Source of the DNA: Terebella lapidaria
Taxonomy: Eukaryota; Annelida; Polychaeta; Terebellida; Terebellidae
Assembly: GCA_949152475.1 (NCBI GenBank)
Contig: OX424562.1
Coordinates: 930,001-994,000 of the forward strand
Reading direction: 5' to 3'
DNA: 64,000 bases
The position numbers and the translations under genes were made by a program. A model generated the notes under the pieces. The model made no database searches, was not told the DNA's origin, and saw nothing but the letters and a program-made list of their open reading frames with translations. Shown here one piece after another: positions 1 to 10,563 of this stretch (position 1 is the stretch's first letter; every line of letters begins with the position of its first letter).

Positions 1-447
1 TGTGTGGGACAGATTACGAAGGAGTCGCACGTGGAGTGGGCCAACGTTGTTCTCAGGCGACGGGACGCCTTTCTCAAGAGATCTACCTCCAAGCTGTCGG
101 ACGCCTTCAAGTCCAAGTTACGCACGTCCTCGGTCTTTGGTCCTCACCTCTTTGACCCGGATGTCCTGGCCAAGGCAGGCCAGGCGGTTGCCCAGGAAGC
201 GGACCTTCTCAGCAAATTTAACTTAGTTAAATTGGTGGAACGCCAGGAGAAGAAGCCTGCGGCATCCTCTTCCTCGTCGTTCAAGATCCCGAAGGTCAAG
301 GCCACGGAGTCGAAACAGCAGTCTCAGTCGTCTCAGTTTTCTAAGGGCTCCAAGTTTGACAAGAACAAGAAGTCAACTAACTCTTCACGTGAAGGTCGCG
401 GCGGCAGTGGATCCTCGTCTTCTGCCAAGCCTCAGCCCCGCTCCTGA
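1..447 (+). CDS. gag-like protein, C-terminal part (DIRS element)
   Basis: The reading frame is open from the window edge to the stop at 445-447, about 148 residues, so the true start lies upstream. The first 75 residues are mixed and predicted helical. The last 65 are Ser/Lys/Gln-rich and low in complexity, with serine runs and basic clusters, as is usual for the tail of DIRS gag-like proteins, which are presumed to bind nucleic acid. The frame ends just before the pol region, which is in a different frame. The assignment rests on position in the element and composition; no zinc knuckle is visible. Confidence 0.6.
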   Translation, partial: CVGQITKESHVEWANVVLRRRDAFLKRSTSKLSDAFKSKLRTSSVFGPHLFDPDVLAKAGQAVAQEADLLSKFNLVKLVERQEKKPAASSSSSFKIPKVKATESKQQSQSSQFSKGSKFDKNKKSTNSSREGRGGSGSSSSAKPQPRS

Positions 448-543
448 TGTGTCCCAGACGCTCCCACGGAACCACGATTCGGATGTATCCCCCGTGGGAG
501 CTCGTCTTCAGGCCTTTTGGCCAGTCTGGGATACGGAATTCGA

Positions 544-2980
544 GGACTGTCTAGTAACTACCATACTGCGTCACGGGTATCGGATTCCCTTCAGTCAGGT
601 GCCTCCTCTCTCCCCTCTACCGATAGCGTTCGCATCCTACGCCCCTGGGTCGGAGAAGTTTGTGGTCCTGGACGCCCTCGTGTCCGAGATGCTCCTCAAG
701 GAAGCCACGGAGAAGGTGACCCAGAACTCTCCGGGCTTCTACAGTCGTCTGTTTGTCGTCCCCAAGCTCACGGGCGGCTGGCGACTGATAATCGACCTCA
801 GTCCCCTGAACAAGTTTGTCTCCAAGGAGAAGTTTTCCATGGAGTGCCCACGGACGGTTCTACTGTCTCTGCGCAGCGGGGACTGGATGACGTCCATATA
901 TCTGAAAGATGCCTACTTTCACATCCCGATTCATCCCTCATCACGGCCCTACCTTCGTTTCCAGTGGGGCAACGTGGTCTACCAGTTCCGTGCTCTGTGT
1001 TTCGGCCTCTCCACCGCCCCATTCCTGTTCACCAGGGTGTTTCAGCCGGTATCGGCGTGGGCGCACCGCAGGGGGATTCGTCTCACGAGATATCTGGACG
1101 ATTGGCTGATTACGGCCACGGACCAGCAGACGGTGGCCGCACACACGGACCAGATCGTTCGGCTTTGTCAGCGAGTCGGTCTCATCATCAATTTCAAGAA
1201 GTCCGACTTGGCTCCTTCCCAGCGTGTCACCTACCTCGGGATGGACATCGACACGCAGTCCTTCCTGACACGTCTGACGGCAGATCGTATTCAACGTTTG
1301 AACGGCGTTCTACGGTCTTTCTCCATCGGGGTTCCCGTCGCGGCGGTGGTGTTCCTGAGGCTCCTAGGTCACATGGTGTCGCTAGAGAAGATCGTCCCTG
1401 GTGCACGGTTGCGCATGCGGTCGATCCAGTTCCACTTGAAGGACCACTGGTCTTCCGAGCAGGACTTGTCAACTCTGGTTCCGGTGGTTTCCGCTCTCCA
1501 GCCAGATCTCCTCTGGTGGTCCGATCCGGTCAACCTGCTACGGGGTCATCCGATTCACGAGTTGGAGCCCGACTTTCTCCTGTTCTCCGACGCGTCTCGT
1601 CAACTAGTAACTACCATACTGCGTCACGGGTATCGGATTCCCTTCAGTCAGGTGCCTCCTCTCTCCCCTCTACCGATAGCGTTCGCATCCTACGCCCCTG
1701 GGTCGGAGAAGTTTGTGGTCCTGGACGCCCTCGTGTCCGAGATGCTCCTCAAGGAAGCCACGGAGAAGGTGACCCAGAACTCTCCGGGCTTCTACAGTCG
1801 TCTGTTTGTCGTCCCCAAGCTCACGGGCGGCTGGCGACTGATAATCGACCTCAGTCCCCTGAACAAGTTTGTCTCCAAGGAGAAGTTTTCCATGGAGTGC
1901 CCACGGACGGTTCTACTGTCTCTGCGCAGCGGGGACTGGATGACGTCCATATATCTGAAAGATGCCTACTTTCACATCCCGATTCATCCCTCATCACGGC
2001 CCTACCTTCGTTTCCAGTGGGGCAACGTGGTCTACCAGTTCCGTGCTCTGTGTTTCGGCCTCTCCACCGCCCCATTCCTGTTCACCAGGGTGTTTCAGCC
2101 GGTATCGGCGTGGGCGCACCGCAGGGGGATTCGTCTCACGAGATATCTGGACGATTGGCTGATTACGGCCACGGACCAGCAGACGGTGGCCGCACACACG
2201 GACCAGATCGTTCGGCTTTGTCAGCGAGTCGGTCTCATCATCAATTTCAAGAAGTCCGACTTGGCTCCTTCCCAGCGTGTCACCTACCTCGGGATGGACA
2301 TCGACACGCAGTCCTTCCTGACACGTCTGACGGCAGATCGTATTCAACGTTTGAACGGCGTTCTACGGTCTTTCTCCATCGGGGTTCCCGTCGCGGCGGT
2401 GGTGTTCCTGAGGCTCCTAGGTCACATGGTGTCGCTAGAGAAGATCGTCCCTGGTGCACGGTTGCGCATGCGGTCGATCCAGTTCCACTTGAAGGACCAC
2501 TGGTCTTCCGAGCAGGACTTGTCAACTCTGGTTCCGGTGGTTTCCGCTCTCCAGCCAGATCTCCTCTGGTGGTCCGATCCGGTCAACCTGCTACGGGGTC
2601 ATCCGATTCACGAGTTGGAGCCCGACTTTCTCCTGTTCTCCGACGCGTCTCGTCAAGTCTCCGGTCAAGTCTCCGGTCTCTGGTCGGCGGCCGATCTCCG
2701 GCATCACATCAATTGGCTGGAGCTCAGGGCTGTCTGGTTGGGCCTGCGCCATTTTCATCAGACGGTTGCCGGGTCCACGGTACTGGCCATGACCGACAAC
2801 ACGACGGTCGTCGGCTATATCAAGAATCAGGGGGGGGACACGGTCAAGGGAGCTAAGCGCCTTGACTCGAAGAATCTTGGAGTGGGCGGAATCCCAGGAT
2901 GTCAGTCTTCTGGCCCGACACATCCCGGGCTCCATGAACACCATCGCCGACGCCCTTTCGAGGAAGGGTCCGGTTTCGAC
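544..2980 (+). CDS. DIRS pol: reverse transcriptase and RNase H region (fossil)
   Basis: The translation shows reverse transcriptase landmarks: a YSRLFVVPK stretch, GGWRLIIDLSPLN, the palm strand with LKDAYFHIPIH, the FGLSTAPFLFT segment, and the catalytic YLDDW box (the YxDD motif), followed by a thumb-like region. An RNase H-like segment follows, with LLFSDAS, WLELRAVWLGL and a MTDNTTVV motif. The reverse transcriptase part is present twice because of the internal direct repeat described separately. In the family this enzyme copies the element RNA into DNA. The region is treated as a fossil and its exact limits are not claimed. Confidence 0.85.
551..2656 (+). repeat. Internal direct repeat, 2 x 1053 bp, over the reverse transcriptase region
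   Basis: Bases 551-1603 recur at 1604-2656 with no difference that I could see, head to tail and without spacer. The junction lies inside the word CAACTAGTAAC. The unit is 351 codons, so the reading frame is unchanged across it. It covers nearly the whole reverse transcriptase and the start of the RNase H-like part. Perfect identity means either a very recent tandem duplication or an assembly duplication. Confidence 0.93.
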
Positions 2981-3369
2981 GAACTAGTCTCTGAACCCCC
3001 AGGTTTGCAGTCACCCGTGGCGTCTTTGGGGTCAGCCTCACTTGGACCTGTTCGCCACGTTCCAGAACAATCGTCTACCTCTCTATGTGTCCCCGTTCCC
3101 GGACCCTCATGCCTGGGCAGTCGACGCCCTCGCTCAGGACTGGTCCGTCCTATGGGCGTACGCTTTTCCTCCGTTCTCACTGATTCCCGTGGTTCTACAG
3201 AGGATTCGGTTAAGCTCGGCCCAGATCATCTTGGTGGCTCCCTGCTGGCCAGCCAAGCCTTGGTTTCCGGAACTCCTGGAGCTTCTGACGGATCTTCCAC
3301 GGTTGTTACCACCGATCCCCAGCCTGCTTCGTCAGGGTCGTCAGTTTCACGAGCATCTGGGCGTTCTGC

Positions 3370-4494
3370 ATCTTCACGCGTGGAGATTATCAGGCGTTCA
3401 TTCAGAAAGGCTGGCTTTTCGAAGAACGCTGCCAAGCGGATGTCCAGAACAGTTCGGTCATCCTCAGAGCGATTATATCAAGCCAAGTGGAGAGTCTTCT
3501 CTTCTTGGTGTGGTCGACGGCAAGTTGATCCACGCCGTCCCCCTCTCCCTACGGTAGCGGACTTCTTTGTCTGGTTGAGAGACAAGCGCAAGCGGGCTCT
3601 TACTACTGTCAAGGGATATCGTGCGGCATTGTCTAATGTGCTAGCTTCTCACGGTTTGGACATTTCTACATCATGGGAGATTTCGGCCCTGTTCAAGTCC
3701 TTCGCCCAGGATTTGCCTCCGGTCTCCCGCGCACCAAAATGGGACTTGTCATTGGTCCTTTGTAACCTCAATGAATCTCCATATGAGCCTCTCGAGGAAG
3801 CGGAGCTTCGTTTTCTCACGCACAAGACTGTGTTCCTGTTGGCCCTTGCTTCCGCGAAGCGGGTCAGTGAGCTTCAGGGACTGTCTGCGGAGGTCTTACA
3901 CCCGGAAGATTGGTCTTCTGTTACCCTCCAGTACCATCTGGGGTTTCTTGCCAAGACCGAAACTCCTTCTGCCCTGGCGGCTGGGATGCGAACGTTCTCT
4001 GTCCCTGCCTTATCTCAGTTGGCGACTGACTGTGGGGATCTGTCCCTGTGTCCGGTGCGTGCGTTACGGTTGTATCTGAAGAGGACTAAGCCTTCACGAC
4101 CAAGGGAATCTCACCTCTTTCTCCCGTTTTCGGCATCGAGAGGGCAGGTCTCCATGAACACGATCTCGCTTTGGATCAAGGCTGTTGTTACACGTGCTTA
4201 CAGTAAGGATCGTCGGGACCTACATCAGCTCTACGGTCGTACGGCTCACGAGGTTCGCGCCATCTCCACTTCCTGGTCGTTTGCACACAACAAGTCACTT
4301 CAGGATCTCATGAAGGCAGCCACTTGGAGATCTCACTCTACGTTTTCCTCATTTTACCTGCGCGATGTATCGCTCCTCGCGGATGACCTCTATCATCTGG
4401 GACCCATCGTCGCAGCACAAGTGATCGTGCAACCCACTGCTTCTTCTGCCAAGAGTCCGGGGGGGGGGGGGGTGGAGCGCCGTCTCAACACCTA
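3370..4494 (+). CDS. DIRS tyrosine recombinase region (fossil)
   Basis: An N-terminal helical core-binding-like part (KNAAKRMSRTVRSSSERLYQ, then KWRVFSSWC) is followed by a catalytic domain. Visible catalytic landmarks are the first arginine in LALASAKRVSELQGL, the HEVR box (H-x-x-R) and the STFSSFYLRDV segment, which carries the tyrosine nucleophile. These are the R...HxxR...Y residues of the tyrosine recombinase family. In DIRS elements this enzyme inserts a circular DNA intermediate without target duplication. A poly-G stretch lies shortly before the stop near 4492-4494. Confidence 0.85.
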
Positions 4495-4811
4495 ACACCT
4501 AGCTACGGCTCATCGCCTCACAAGGGACTCGACGACAGGTATGTAATCTCAGATTCTTCTGGATTACAAAGTATCTCTCAGTATACTATTAACTTCCGAG
4601 CTACTCTGTGGTTAATTAGTATTATAATTACTATAGGAAAGGAGCGGGTTCCTTATCCTTTATACAGTAATTATAGTCACTGGTATTATGCATAGTTCTC
4701 ATCCTTCTACTTTCAGGGGATGATCTTGTGCAAGGCGTACTTTCTCTCTGAGGGGCCCACCACCGGCAGGCCATTCCCCAGAGTCAGAGGTAAGTATCGC
4801 TTAGCATAACA
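4495..4811 (+). other. 3' non-coding part of the DIRS element
   Basis: The stretch between the recombinase stop and the first arm of the inverted repeat has no ORF of note. It includes an imperfect dyad around 4616-4685, where two words close to TAATTATAGT flank a GC-richer centre. The sequence around 4781-4797 (GAGTCAGAGGTAAGTAT) recurs at 5131-5147. Internal complementary segments of this kind are common near DIRS ends. Confidence 0.5.
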
Positions 4812-5187
4812 AATCAAAAGTTCTAAAATAACTTCTATTTTTATACTATGCATACTTACCTCTGACGTTGGATGGTAACACCCTCCTCCCCGCTGATTAT
4901 CTTCTTGTCTTCTCAGAAGATAACCTTCAGTGATCAAGTGTTGCAACTCAACAAAAGTGAACTGGGAGGCAGTGGACCGGCACGATTATGCTACCACACG
5001 GAGGGTGAACTGCTCAGGTAACTACCATTACTAACGCAGGGTCTAAACGGACCGGCTAACTTTCGTTTAGCTTTTTCACCCATATTTCATGTGTGGTTGG
5101 CGAATGAGGGCTCGCCAATTACACGACCCAGAGTCAGAGGTAAGTATGCATAGTATAAAAATAAAAGTTATTTTAGAACTTTTGATA
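4812..5187. repeat. Inverted repeat at the right end of the DIRS element
   Basis: Bases 4812-4866 and 5133-5187 are reverse complements over about 54 bp with one clear mismatch. The outer word of each arm is GTCAGAGGTAAGTATGCATA. About 265 bp lie between the arms. DIRS-type elements carry inverted terminal repeats and an internal complementary region, and this pair fits that plan. The second arm marks the likely right edge of the element. Confidence 0.75.
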
Positions 5188-5221
5188 TATATTCATACAA
5201 CCATATACTTATCATTAATAG

Positions 5222-5605
5222 ATGGAGCCAACGCACATCACGGCACAGCTGCTTTGTCGTGAACACGGTTTGGGATCAACCCCTCTCTTGCCACTCTCCG
5301 TTGTGAAAATGTGGTGGCTAGAGAAGCTTGAGGTCTCTGGGTACAATCCTGATCTTGAAGAGGACCTAACGGATTCATTACAAGCTATATTCCATAAACC
5401 ATGTTCAGAAGTCAATACCATATTGATAAGGCATATGGGGGATCTCATGATTGAAGATCCGTTTTTAATCAGTATAGAAAGTGCATGTAAACGACTTGTA
5501 AATATTTGCGGTTACATTGTAGAAGATCTTGCGATTGAACTGGATATTCCTGAACCGGAATATTGGAGATGCATTGTTGCAACTATTGAGTATATATTTG
5601 GCTAA
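5222..5605 (+). CDS. Unrecognised 127-residue ORF, possible terminal exon
   Basis: The ORF starts with ATG at 5222 and stops at 5603-5605. The composition is protein-like: mixed charge, two WW-containing helical stretches (KMWWLEKLEV near residue 30) and a C-terminal amphipathic helix (ESACKRLVNICGYIVEDLAI) followed by LDIPEPEYWRCI. The last part vaguely recalls death-fold helices, but I cannot support that assignment. The ATG directly follows TTATCATTAATAG, which could be a splice acceptor, so this may be a last exon whose upstream intron or promoter was invaded by the DIRS element. No signal peptide or membrane segment is seen. It could also be chance. Confidence 0.4.
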   Translation: MEPTHITAQLLCREHGLGSTPLLPLSVVKMWWLEKLEVSGYNPDLEEDLTDSLQAIFHKPCSEVNTILIRHMGDLMIEDPFLISIESACKRLVNICGYIVEDLAIELDIPEPEYWRCIVATIEYIFG

Positions 5606-5757
5606 TCAATTTTGAAGCCAGATGTCATGGGTGAATATCGGCAATCAGTTAAGAAAACTATGTTGTGATAAATATAAATCACCTACTTTAATACTTTAAA
5701 TATCACCGGAGTATTGTAAATTACTTAGGACAATGCGATGCAGAGATACAACATAAT

Positions 5758-6223
5758 GTAAACCCTTATAATTTCGCTGCCGTTTAATTTCGCGTTTTCA
5801 GGATTTGGACATATTTGCGGCCATTTAATTTCGCATGCATATTACTGGTAAAGAATTACAGAGATATTTTCCACAATTGTATCTTTATTATATCTTTATA
5901 TTATATTTATTATATCTTTATTTTCCGGCTCGATAAACATGACATAAAATACAGTCACAACACAAAAATATACCTGCCTACATGTAAACTTGGAATTGGC
6001 TACTGGTTTTGTTATGTTAAATATACAATATTATTTGTACTGTTTTATACCACACACATTGCAAAGTAAATTTCCGAATCAACAGCCAATTCAACCATGC
6101 TAATTTGGCTACTGACGTTCCGTGATGCTAGATAATAAATATATTCGCTATTCAAAATGCGGTTGGCCAAAAAAATTGTCGTCCAGAATTATTAATGGCC
6201 GTGAAAAATTAAGGGATTTACAG
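5758..6223. mobile_element. Short inverted-repeat element (MITE-like)
   Basis: The left end GTAAACCCTTATAATTTCGC and the right end, read as its complement GTAAATCCCTTAATTTTTCA, are imperfect inverted repeats of about 30 bp around 400 bp of AT-rich DNA. The word TTTAATTTCGC is repeated inside the left end. Related words occur near 9174-9230. There is no transposase ORF. The superfamily is not assignable from what is visible. Confidence 0.45.
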
Positions 6224-8442
6224 TATATACATGTATGTAGGCTATGTAGATCTCTGTTATATTGTATATTGCAATACCAGTGCTAAGGCATTTTGGTAAC
6301 ATCATCCTAACATCAGGCTTAGCAGTCATGACTAATGTAGTAATTATGGTTAGAATGTAAATAAGAATATTTGGATGTTCCTCGATGAATACTTTCATTT
6401 TATCAACCCAATGGTTATTTGATTTATGACATAATGTACACAAAATTGGCCTGTGGTGTTGCACTGGTCAGTAGTGGAGATAACACATGATAGGATTTCA
6501 TGACTCATGATTTTATGCAACTTACAATGATCAAGACACACTTTGCAGACTTGTTTTTTAAAAACGCTTTGAGTGCCCGACATTACACGCACCCGTGCCC
6601 GACATTTGACAATGGCGCCCGATATTACACGTTTCGTACACAATGACTTCTGCTTTACTCTGGAATGGTCACGTGACGTCTCACCTCGTTTTCGTTTTCG
6701 ATTTCACAGAGAAGAGGATTTTCCGCATCTAAAAATAGATCATACGCGCTGATGGGCCTTGTTTCAGATGACTGAAGACAGAAAGCGTCCGAACCTGTCC
6801 GACATTCGACGCAGAAATGTCACAACTAGCCATCTGGCATCCATGGATTTCATAATAGCAAAGTTCAGTGGTCCAGATCAGACATGACTCATTGAACATT
6901 ATCTCAAAAGTGAAGGGATGGATTATGAACCATCACTTGTAGCAAAATAACATTAACTTATGCTATGTTAACACCTTAAAAATGTGTAACAGATATCAAC
7001 GAGTGTTTAAATGTAACTAATCATTGGTCTCTCGTTGTGTGATTATTGTTGGGCTCAGCTTGTCTTTGAGGTATTATGTTTAGATTGATTGTACAGGGTA
7101 CGAATCAGCCACTTGGAACAATATACAACCATATCCGTGATGTCAGATGATTTTTTCGATTGACTATTCTGTCTCTTATACTCTGAATTCTAGAACTTGT
7201 TTACAATGTTTTCCGCTGAGATTACTTTTATAAAATCGCCCAAAAATCGAAATGTTCTAAAGTCGGTGCAGTACGGAACACCGTCCATTTTGGCTGACCA
7301 GATCTGTGAGGATCAGCCATCTTTATCGATCATTCTTCACTGATCATGCCTCTTAACATCTTCAACGAACATTGTGATATTTTATTGTTCGTTATCTGAA
7401 TTACATGCATCTAGGATAATTGAAAGTCAGTTCAAACACAAAATGCGATGCTGCTTTATATTCGTGTTTCAGCCAACTTTCGGGACCCTTTTTATTTCTC
7501 CACCCTGTATATGTCACTAGAATTGTGTTTCTTGCATTTTTGATATTAAAATTATAGACCTGCAATTACCAATAATGCTATTTCCATGAATATGTGCATG
7601 TGTACATGACGAGCAAAACGCACTACGCACTTAAAACTCACAAAAAGACTAATTGATAACTTAAGGTATGATTTTCACTTTGAAATGTCTGCCATGACAT
7701 GACAATGAAAATAAAATTGCATTTGAAAGTTCATATGCGTGGATTGTCTAAGTAATATCAAAGGTTATTCTTTATACATGTACGAATTGAGCCAAGAAAC
7801 TATAGCGAAAACACATGCTTGTGTTGTTTTCATAAAAAGTAAAAAAATAAAGTAGAACAGTGAAATATTGAAGTATTCAACACAATGAACAGTCCAAGTT
7901 CAGTTCAACGAATAACATGTTCAACATAATTACAATTCTGGGCAAGACTGTGTTTCAGCTTTTGACGGACATTGTTAATCATGGAACACGAAATGTGGTC
8001 GGTTATGGACGTGATCACACATTGAGTGTCAATCGTTGAATTGTTTTTGGCTTTCACTAAAACATTTGTTCTCGACAAAACCCTAGAGAAAACTGTCCAG
8101 TGGACATATGTGTGGAGAAGCAGGGAACTATGTATTTATGGACTGTCCAGGGGCGTTGAAAAACTGAGTACATGTATTGAGGCATTATGATGGAATGATA
8201 ATCTTAAAGTGAGCTTCATTGTTTATACTGAAAGTGAGACATTTAAAAAGGAGTCACCTGTATGCTATGGCAGTCACTGTGATAAGAGACGTATTATTCT
8301 GATGCCACTGGAATTCTGATGCCACTTATTCTCATACCAACAATAGCATATCAAAAATAGCCATTTCTATAGTTACGTTATACTTTCTGTGGCTCACCCT
8401 CTTAATACTGACGAATAACTATATATTAACTATATTAACTAT
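6224..8442. other. AT-rich intergenic DNA without recognised genes
   Basis: Only short scattered ORFs are present and none has protein-like composition. No RNA gene, long repeat or clear regulatory element was recognised. The stretch 6560-6640 has a repeated GCCCGACATT word (three close copies), probably a decayed small repeat. Confidence 0.5.
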
Positions 8443-9327
8443 ATATTGTCCAATTTGGCATAGTCTGCCATAATATACATTGTCAATAAGATACACAGGA
8501 GAAATCCTCCAATTGACTGTTTAACGTTTACATTTTAATATAAATTTTGTGCGAAAATATTTCAACATATACCCATTATGTGCGAATTTATAACAAGGGT
8601 AAAAACAGAGACAGAAAATGGAAAGATATCAATATATATCTTTGAAAAAGATACACAGATATCGACATATATCACATTGGAAGAAACTTATGAGGCCTTT
8701 CTCGATTATGAATTTATTGTTGAAAAAAAAACATTCCAATCAAAAGATGATGACCTAATATTTACATTACATAAGTACAAATTGTGAACATTTTCCAATC
8801 AAGCTGATACATTATTCGTGGTTTCATTTCTTGGGTATAGCCATATAAGATTGCTGTTATACAAACTATGTATTGAACAAAAAAGAAAACTATAACAATA
8901 CTGTGCGTGTTGATTATAAGTTAATGAAAGATGGTCATAGTCTGTGCATGTATCATGGAAAGTAAATATTATTTAACTGCCATTCGTTTTCAACGAGAAA
9001 CGTTATACAACACATCTCTAACCTAAAATAGTGAAAGCAGTTTGATAGTAAAATGTTCACCATCTGTACATATGAAATGTAAATATGAAAGCACTAACAT
9101 TTAATGGGAAGCAGTATTTTAAACATACGTTTCTCTCACTGTGATTTTCTTGTCAATATATTTGTCATAAGTCAACCCTGTTATAATTTCGCACATAATA
9201 TATGTTAAATAATTTTGCACATAACTTATGTTAAAATGTAAACGTTAAACATTCAACTGGAGGATTTCTTCCAGTGGCAATGTATATTATATATAATTAT
9301 GACAGAATATGCCAAATTGAAGAATAT
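8443..9327. mobile_element. Inverted-repeat element of about 0.88 kb enclosing a small ORF
   Basis: The left arm (about 8443-8566) and the right arm (about 9219-9327) are imperfect reverse complements. Shared blocks include CAATTTGGCATA at the outer ends, AATATACATTG, GGAGAAATCCTCCAATTGA-like words, and TTAACGTTTACATTTTAA at the inner side. The arms are roughly 110 bp with small indels. The interior holds one ATG-started ORF of 69 codons. The size and plan suggest a non-autonomous DNA transposon; no target duplication was fixed because the outer edges are degenerate. Confidence 0.6.
8578..8787 (+). CDS. Small 69-residue ORF inside the inverted-repeat element
   Basis: The ORF has a true ATG at 8578 and a TGA stop. 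It is rich in acidic, lysine and beta-branched residues (starts MCEFITRVKTETENGK, ends FTLHKYKL). The mix looks like a small globular beta-rich protein more than random AT-rich translation, but no family is recognised. It lies just inside the left arm of the 8443-9327 element. It may be a remnant of an element-encoded protein or chance. Confidence 0.25.
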   Translation: MCEFITRVKTETENGKISIYIFEKDTQISTYITLEETYEAFLDYEFIVEKKTFQSKDDDLIFTLHKYKL

Positions 9328-9369
9328 GGAGTTTTCATCGGTATTTACATGTATTAAATGTAACTTTTA

Positions 9370-9493
9370 ACGGCTCCTGTAGCGCAGTGGTCAAGCCGGG
9401 AGGTCGTGAGGTCGATATCTATGGGTGGCCGAGGGACTTATCACGACCGATTTCCACCCATGATGAGTGTGCTGTGGGTTTTTTTTTTCAAAT
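9370..9493 (+). mobile_element. tRNA-derived SINE remnant
   Basis: The head CTCCTGTAGCGCAGTGGTCA carries a good RNA polymerase III A box (TAGCGCAGTGG). About 30 bp downstream, GAGGTCGATATC resembles a B box lacking one T. A non-tRNA body follows and ends in a T-rich run near 9480-9490. There is no intact cloverleaf, so this is a SINE copy and not a functional tRNA gene. Confidence 0.55.
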
Positions 9494-10068
9494 TTCCACA
9501 ATTACTCCGTTGACAAGCATACCGAAATGACGTTCGTATAGTGAATTTGCATAAACTGCACTTTTTAATGGCATATATGCATGTTCCGTGACAAACACCG
9601 TTTCATTTCCTTTATTCATTGTGATTGGAGGATCAGTTATCAAAATATTACCAAACACGGAAATTGCTGTTATGACGTCTTGAAATTATTCACTCTAACT
9701 TTTATGATGTTTAAGGAAAACTGAGACTTCTGTTTCAGATATTATGTATCAAACTGAAAAATATGTAATACTAAATAATGGTTTTTAATATCGGGTGACA
9801 ATTCATTAAAAAAAAATGTTTATTCAGTAAAGCAATAACAGTTAGTGAATGTGAGTACATTTTCCCCAAATTTGACAAACATTCTGTTGCCATTGATACC
9901 AAAATGACGTTTGCGAAATGCATTTGCATAAACTGCACTCTCTAATGGCATTCTAGACCATGAAAACATTGGATGATTAGTTGTCAAAATATTGCCACAC
10001 ACCGAAATTGCAGTAATTGCGGGTTAAAAAATTTCAGGCTAAATTTTATGACGTTTTAAGAACAAACT

Positions 10069-10563
10069 ATGGAAGCCCATAGGTGACATGTGCGGGGGAA
10101 AAAAATTGCGTTTTTTTCTATTAAAAACCTTGCACGTTCGAACGTAGAAAGTTCAAAACTACCACGTTCGCACGTGGAAAGTTCCAAAGCTACCACGTTC
10201 ACACGTGGAAGCATTTATACCTTTCCACGTTCGCACGTAGAAAGATTTAGGTTTCTAAGTTCACACGTAGAACGATTCAAAGCTACCACGTTCACACGTG
10301 AAAGTATTTGATGCTACCACACCCAAATCTTTGCACGTGCGAACGTGGTAGCTCCTGAAGTTTCTACGTGCGAACGTGGAAGCGTTAAACGCTTCCACGT
10401 GTGAACGTGGTAACCTCGGACTTTCCGCGTGTGAACGCAATAGCCTTAACTGTTTCCACGTGCGAACGTGATAGTGTTAAATGCTTCCACGTTCGAACGT
10501 GCTAGCTTTTTGCTGGAAAAGATATAGAAATTTTTCACGCGCATGTCACCTATGGGCTTCCGT
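10069..10563. mobile_element. 495-bp inverted-repeat element with 8-bp target duplication
   Basis: The ends A(T/C)GGAAGCCCATAGGTGACATG are inverted repeats of about 22 bp (10069-10090 and 10542-10563) with one mismatch. They are flanked by the direct repeat AACAAACT at 10061-10068 and 10564-10571, where the tandem repeat around them normally has one such site. An 8-bp duplication fits hAT-like or P-like transposition. There is no transposase. The interior is made of hairpin cassettes described separately. Confidence 0.8.
10128..10505. repeat. Palindromic cassettes, about 12 copies, in two opposite blocks
   Basis: Words of the type CCACGTTCGCACGTGG recur every 30-40 bp. In the left block the sense is CCACGTTCRCACGTGG; in the right block, after about 10325, it is CCACGTGYGAACGTGG, the reverse complement. 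Each cassette is a near-perfect hairpin and the two blocks also pair with one another, so the whole element can fold at two levels. Many copies contain CACGTG, an E-box core, though a regulatory role is only conjecture. Confidence 0.8.

Larger units (their letters stand above)
1..5190 (+). mobile_element. DIRS-like tyrosine-recombinase retrotransposon (fossil, left part outside the window)
   Basis: The order of parts is gag-like tail, reverse transcriptase, RNase H and tyrosine recombinase, followed by short inverted repeats instead of long terminal repeats. This order is diagnostic of DIRS-type elements, which integrate with a tyrosine recombinase instead of a DDE integrase. The left end lies outside the window. 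The coding parts look broken in about two places, while most of the sequence reads cleanly, so the copy looks fairly young. The GC-rich, codon-biased coding region contrasts with the AT-rich DNA to its right. The right limit is set by the inverted repeat ending near 5187, and an unrelated ORF starts 35 bp further on. No DIRS-type methylase domain was recognised. Confidence 0.88.

Noticed and set aside
9370-9450. Functional tRNA gene
   Set aside because: An A box and a weak B box are present, but no acceptor stem or cloverleaf can be drawn; a SINE remnant fits better.
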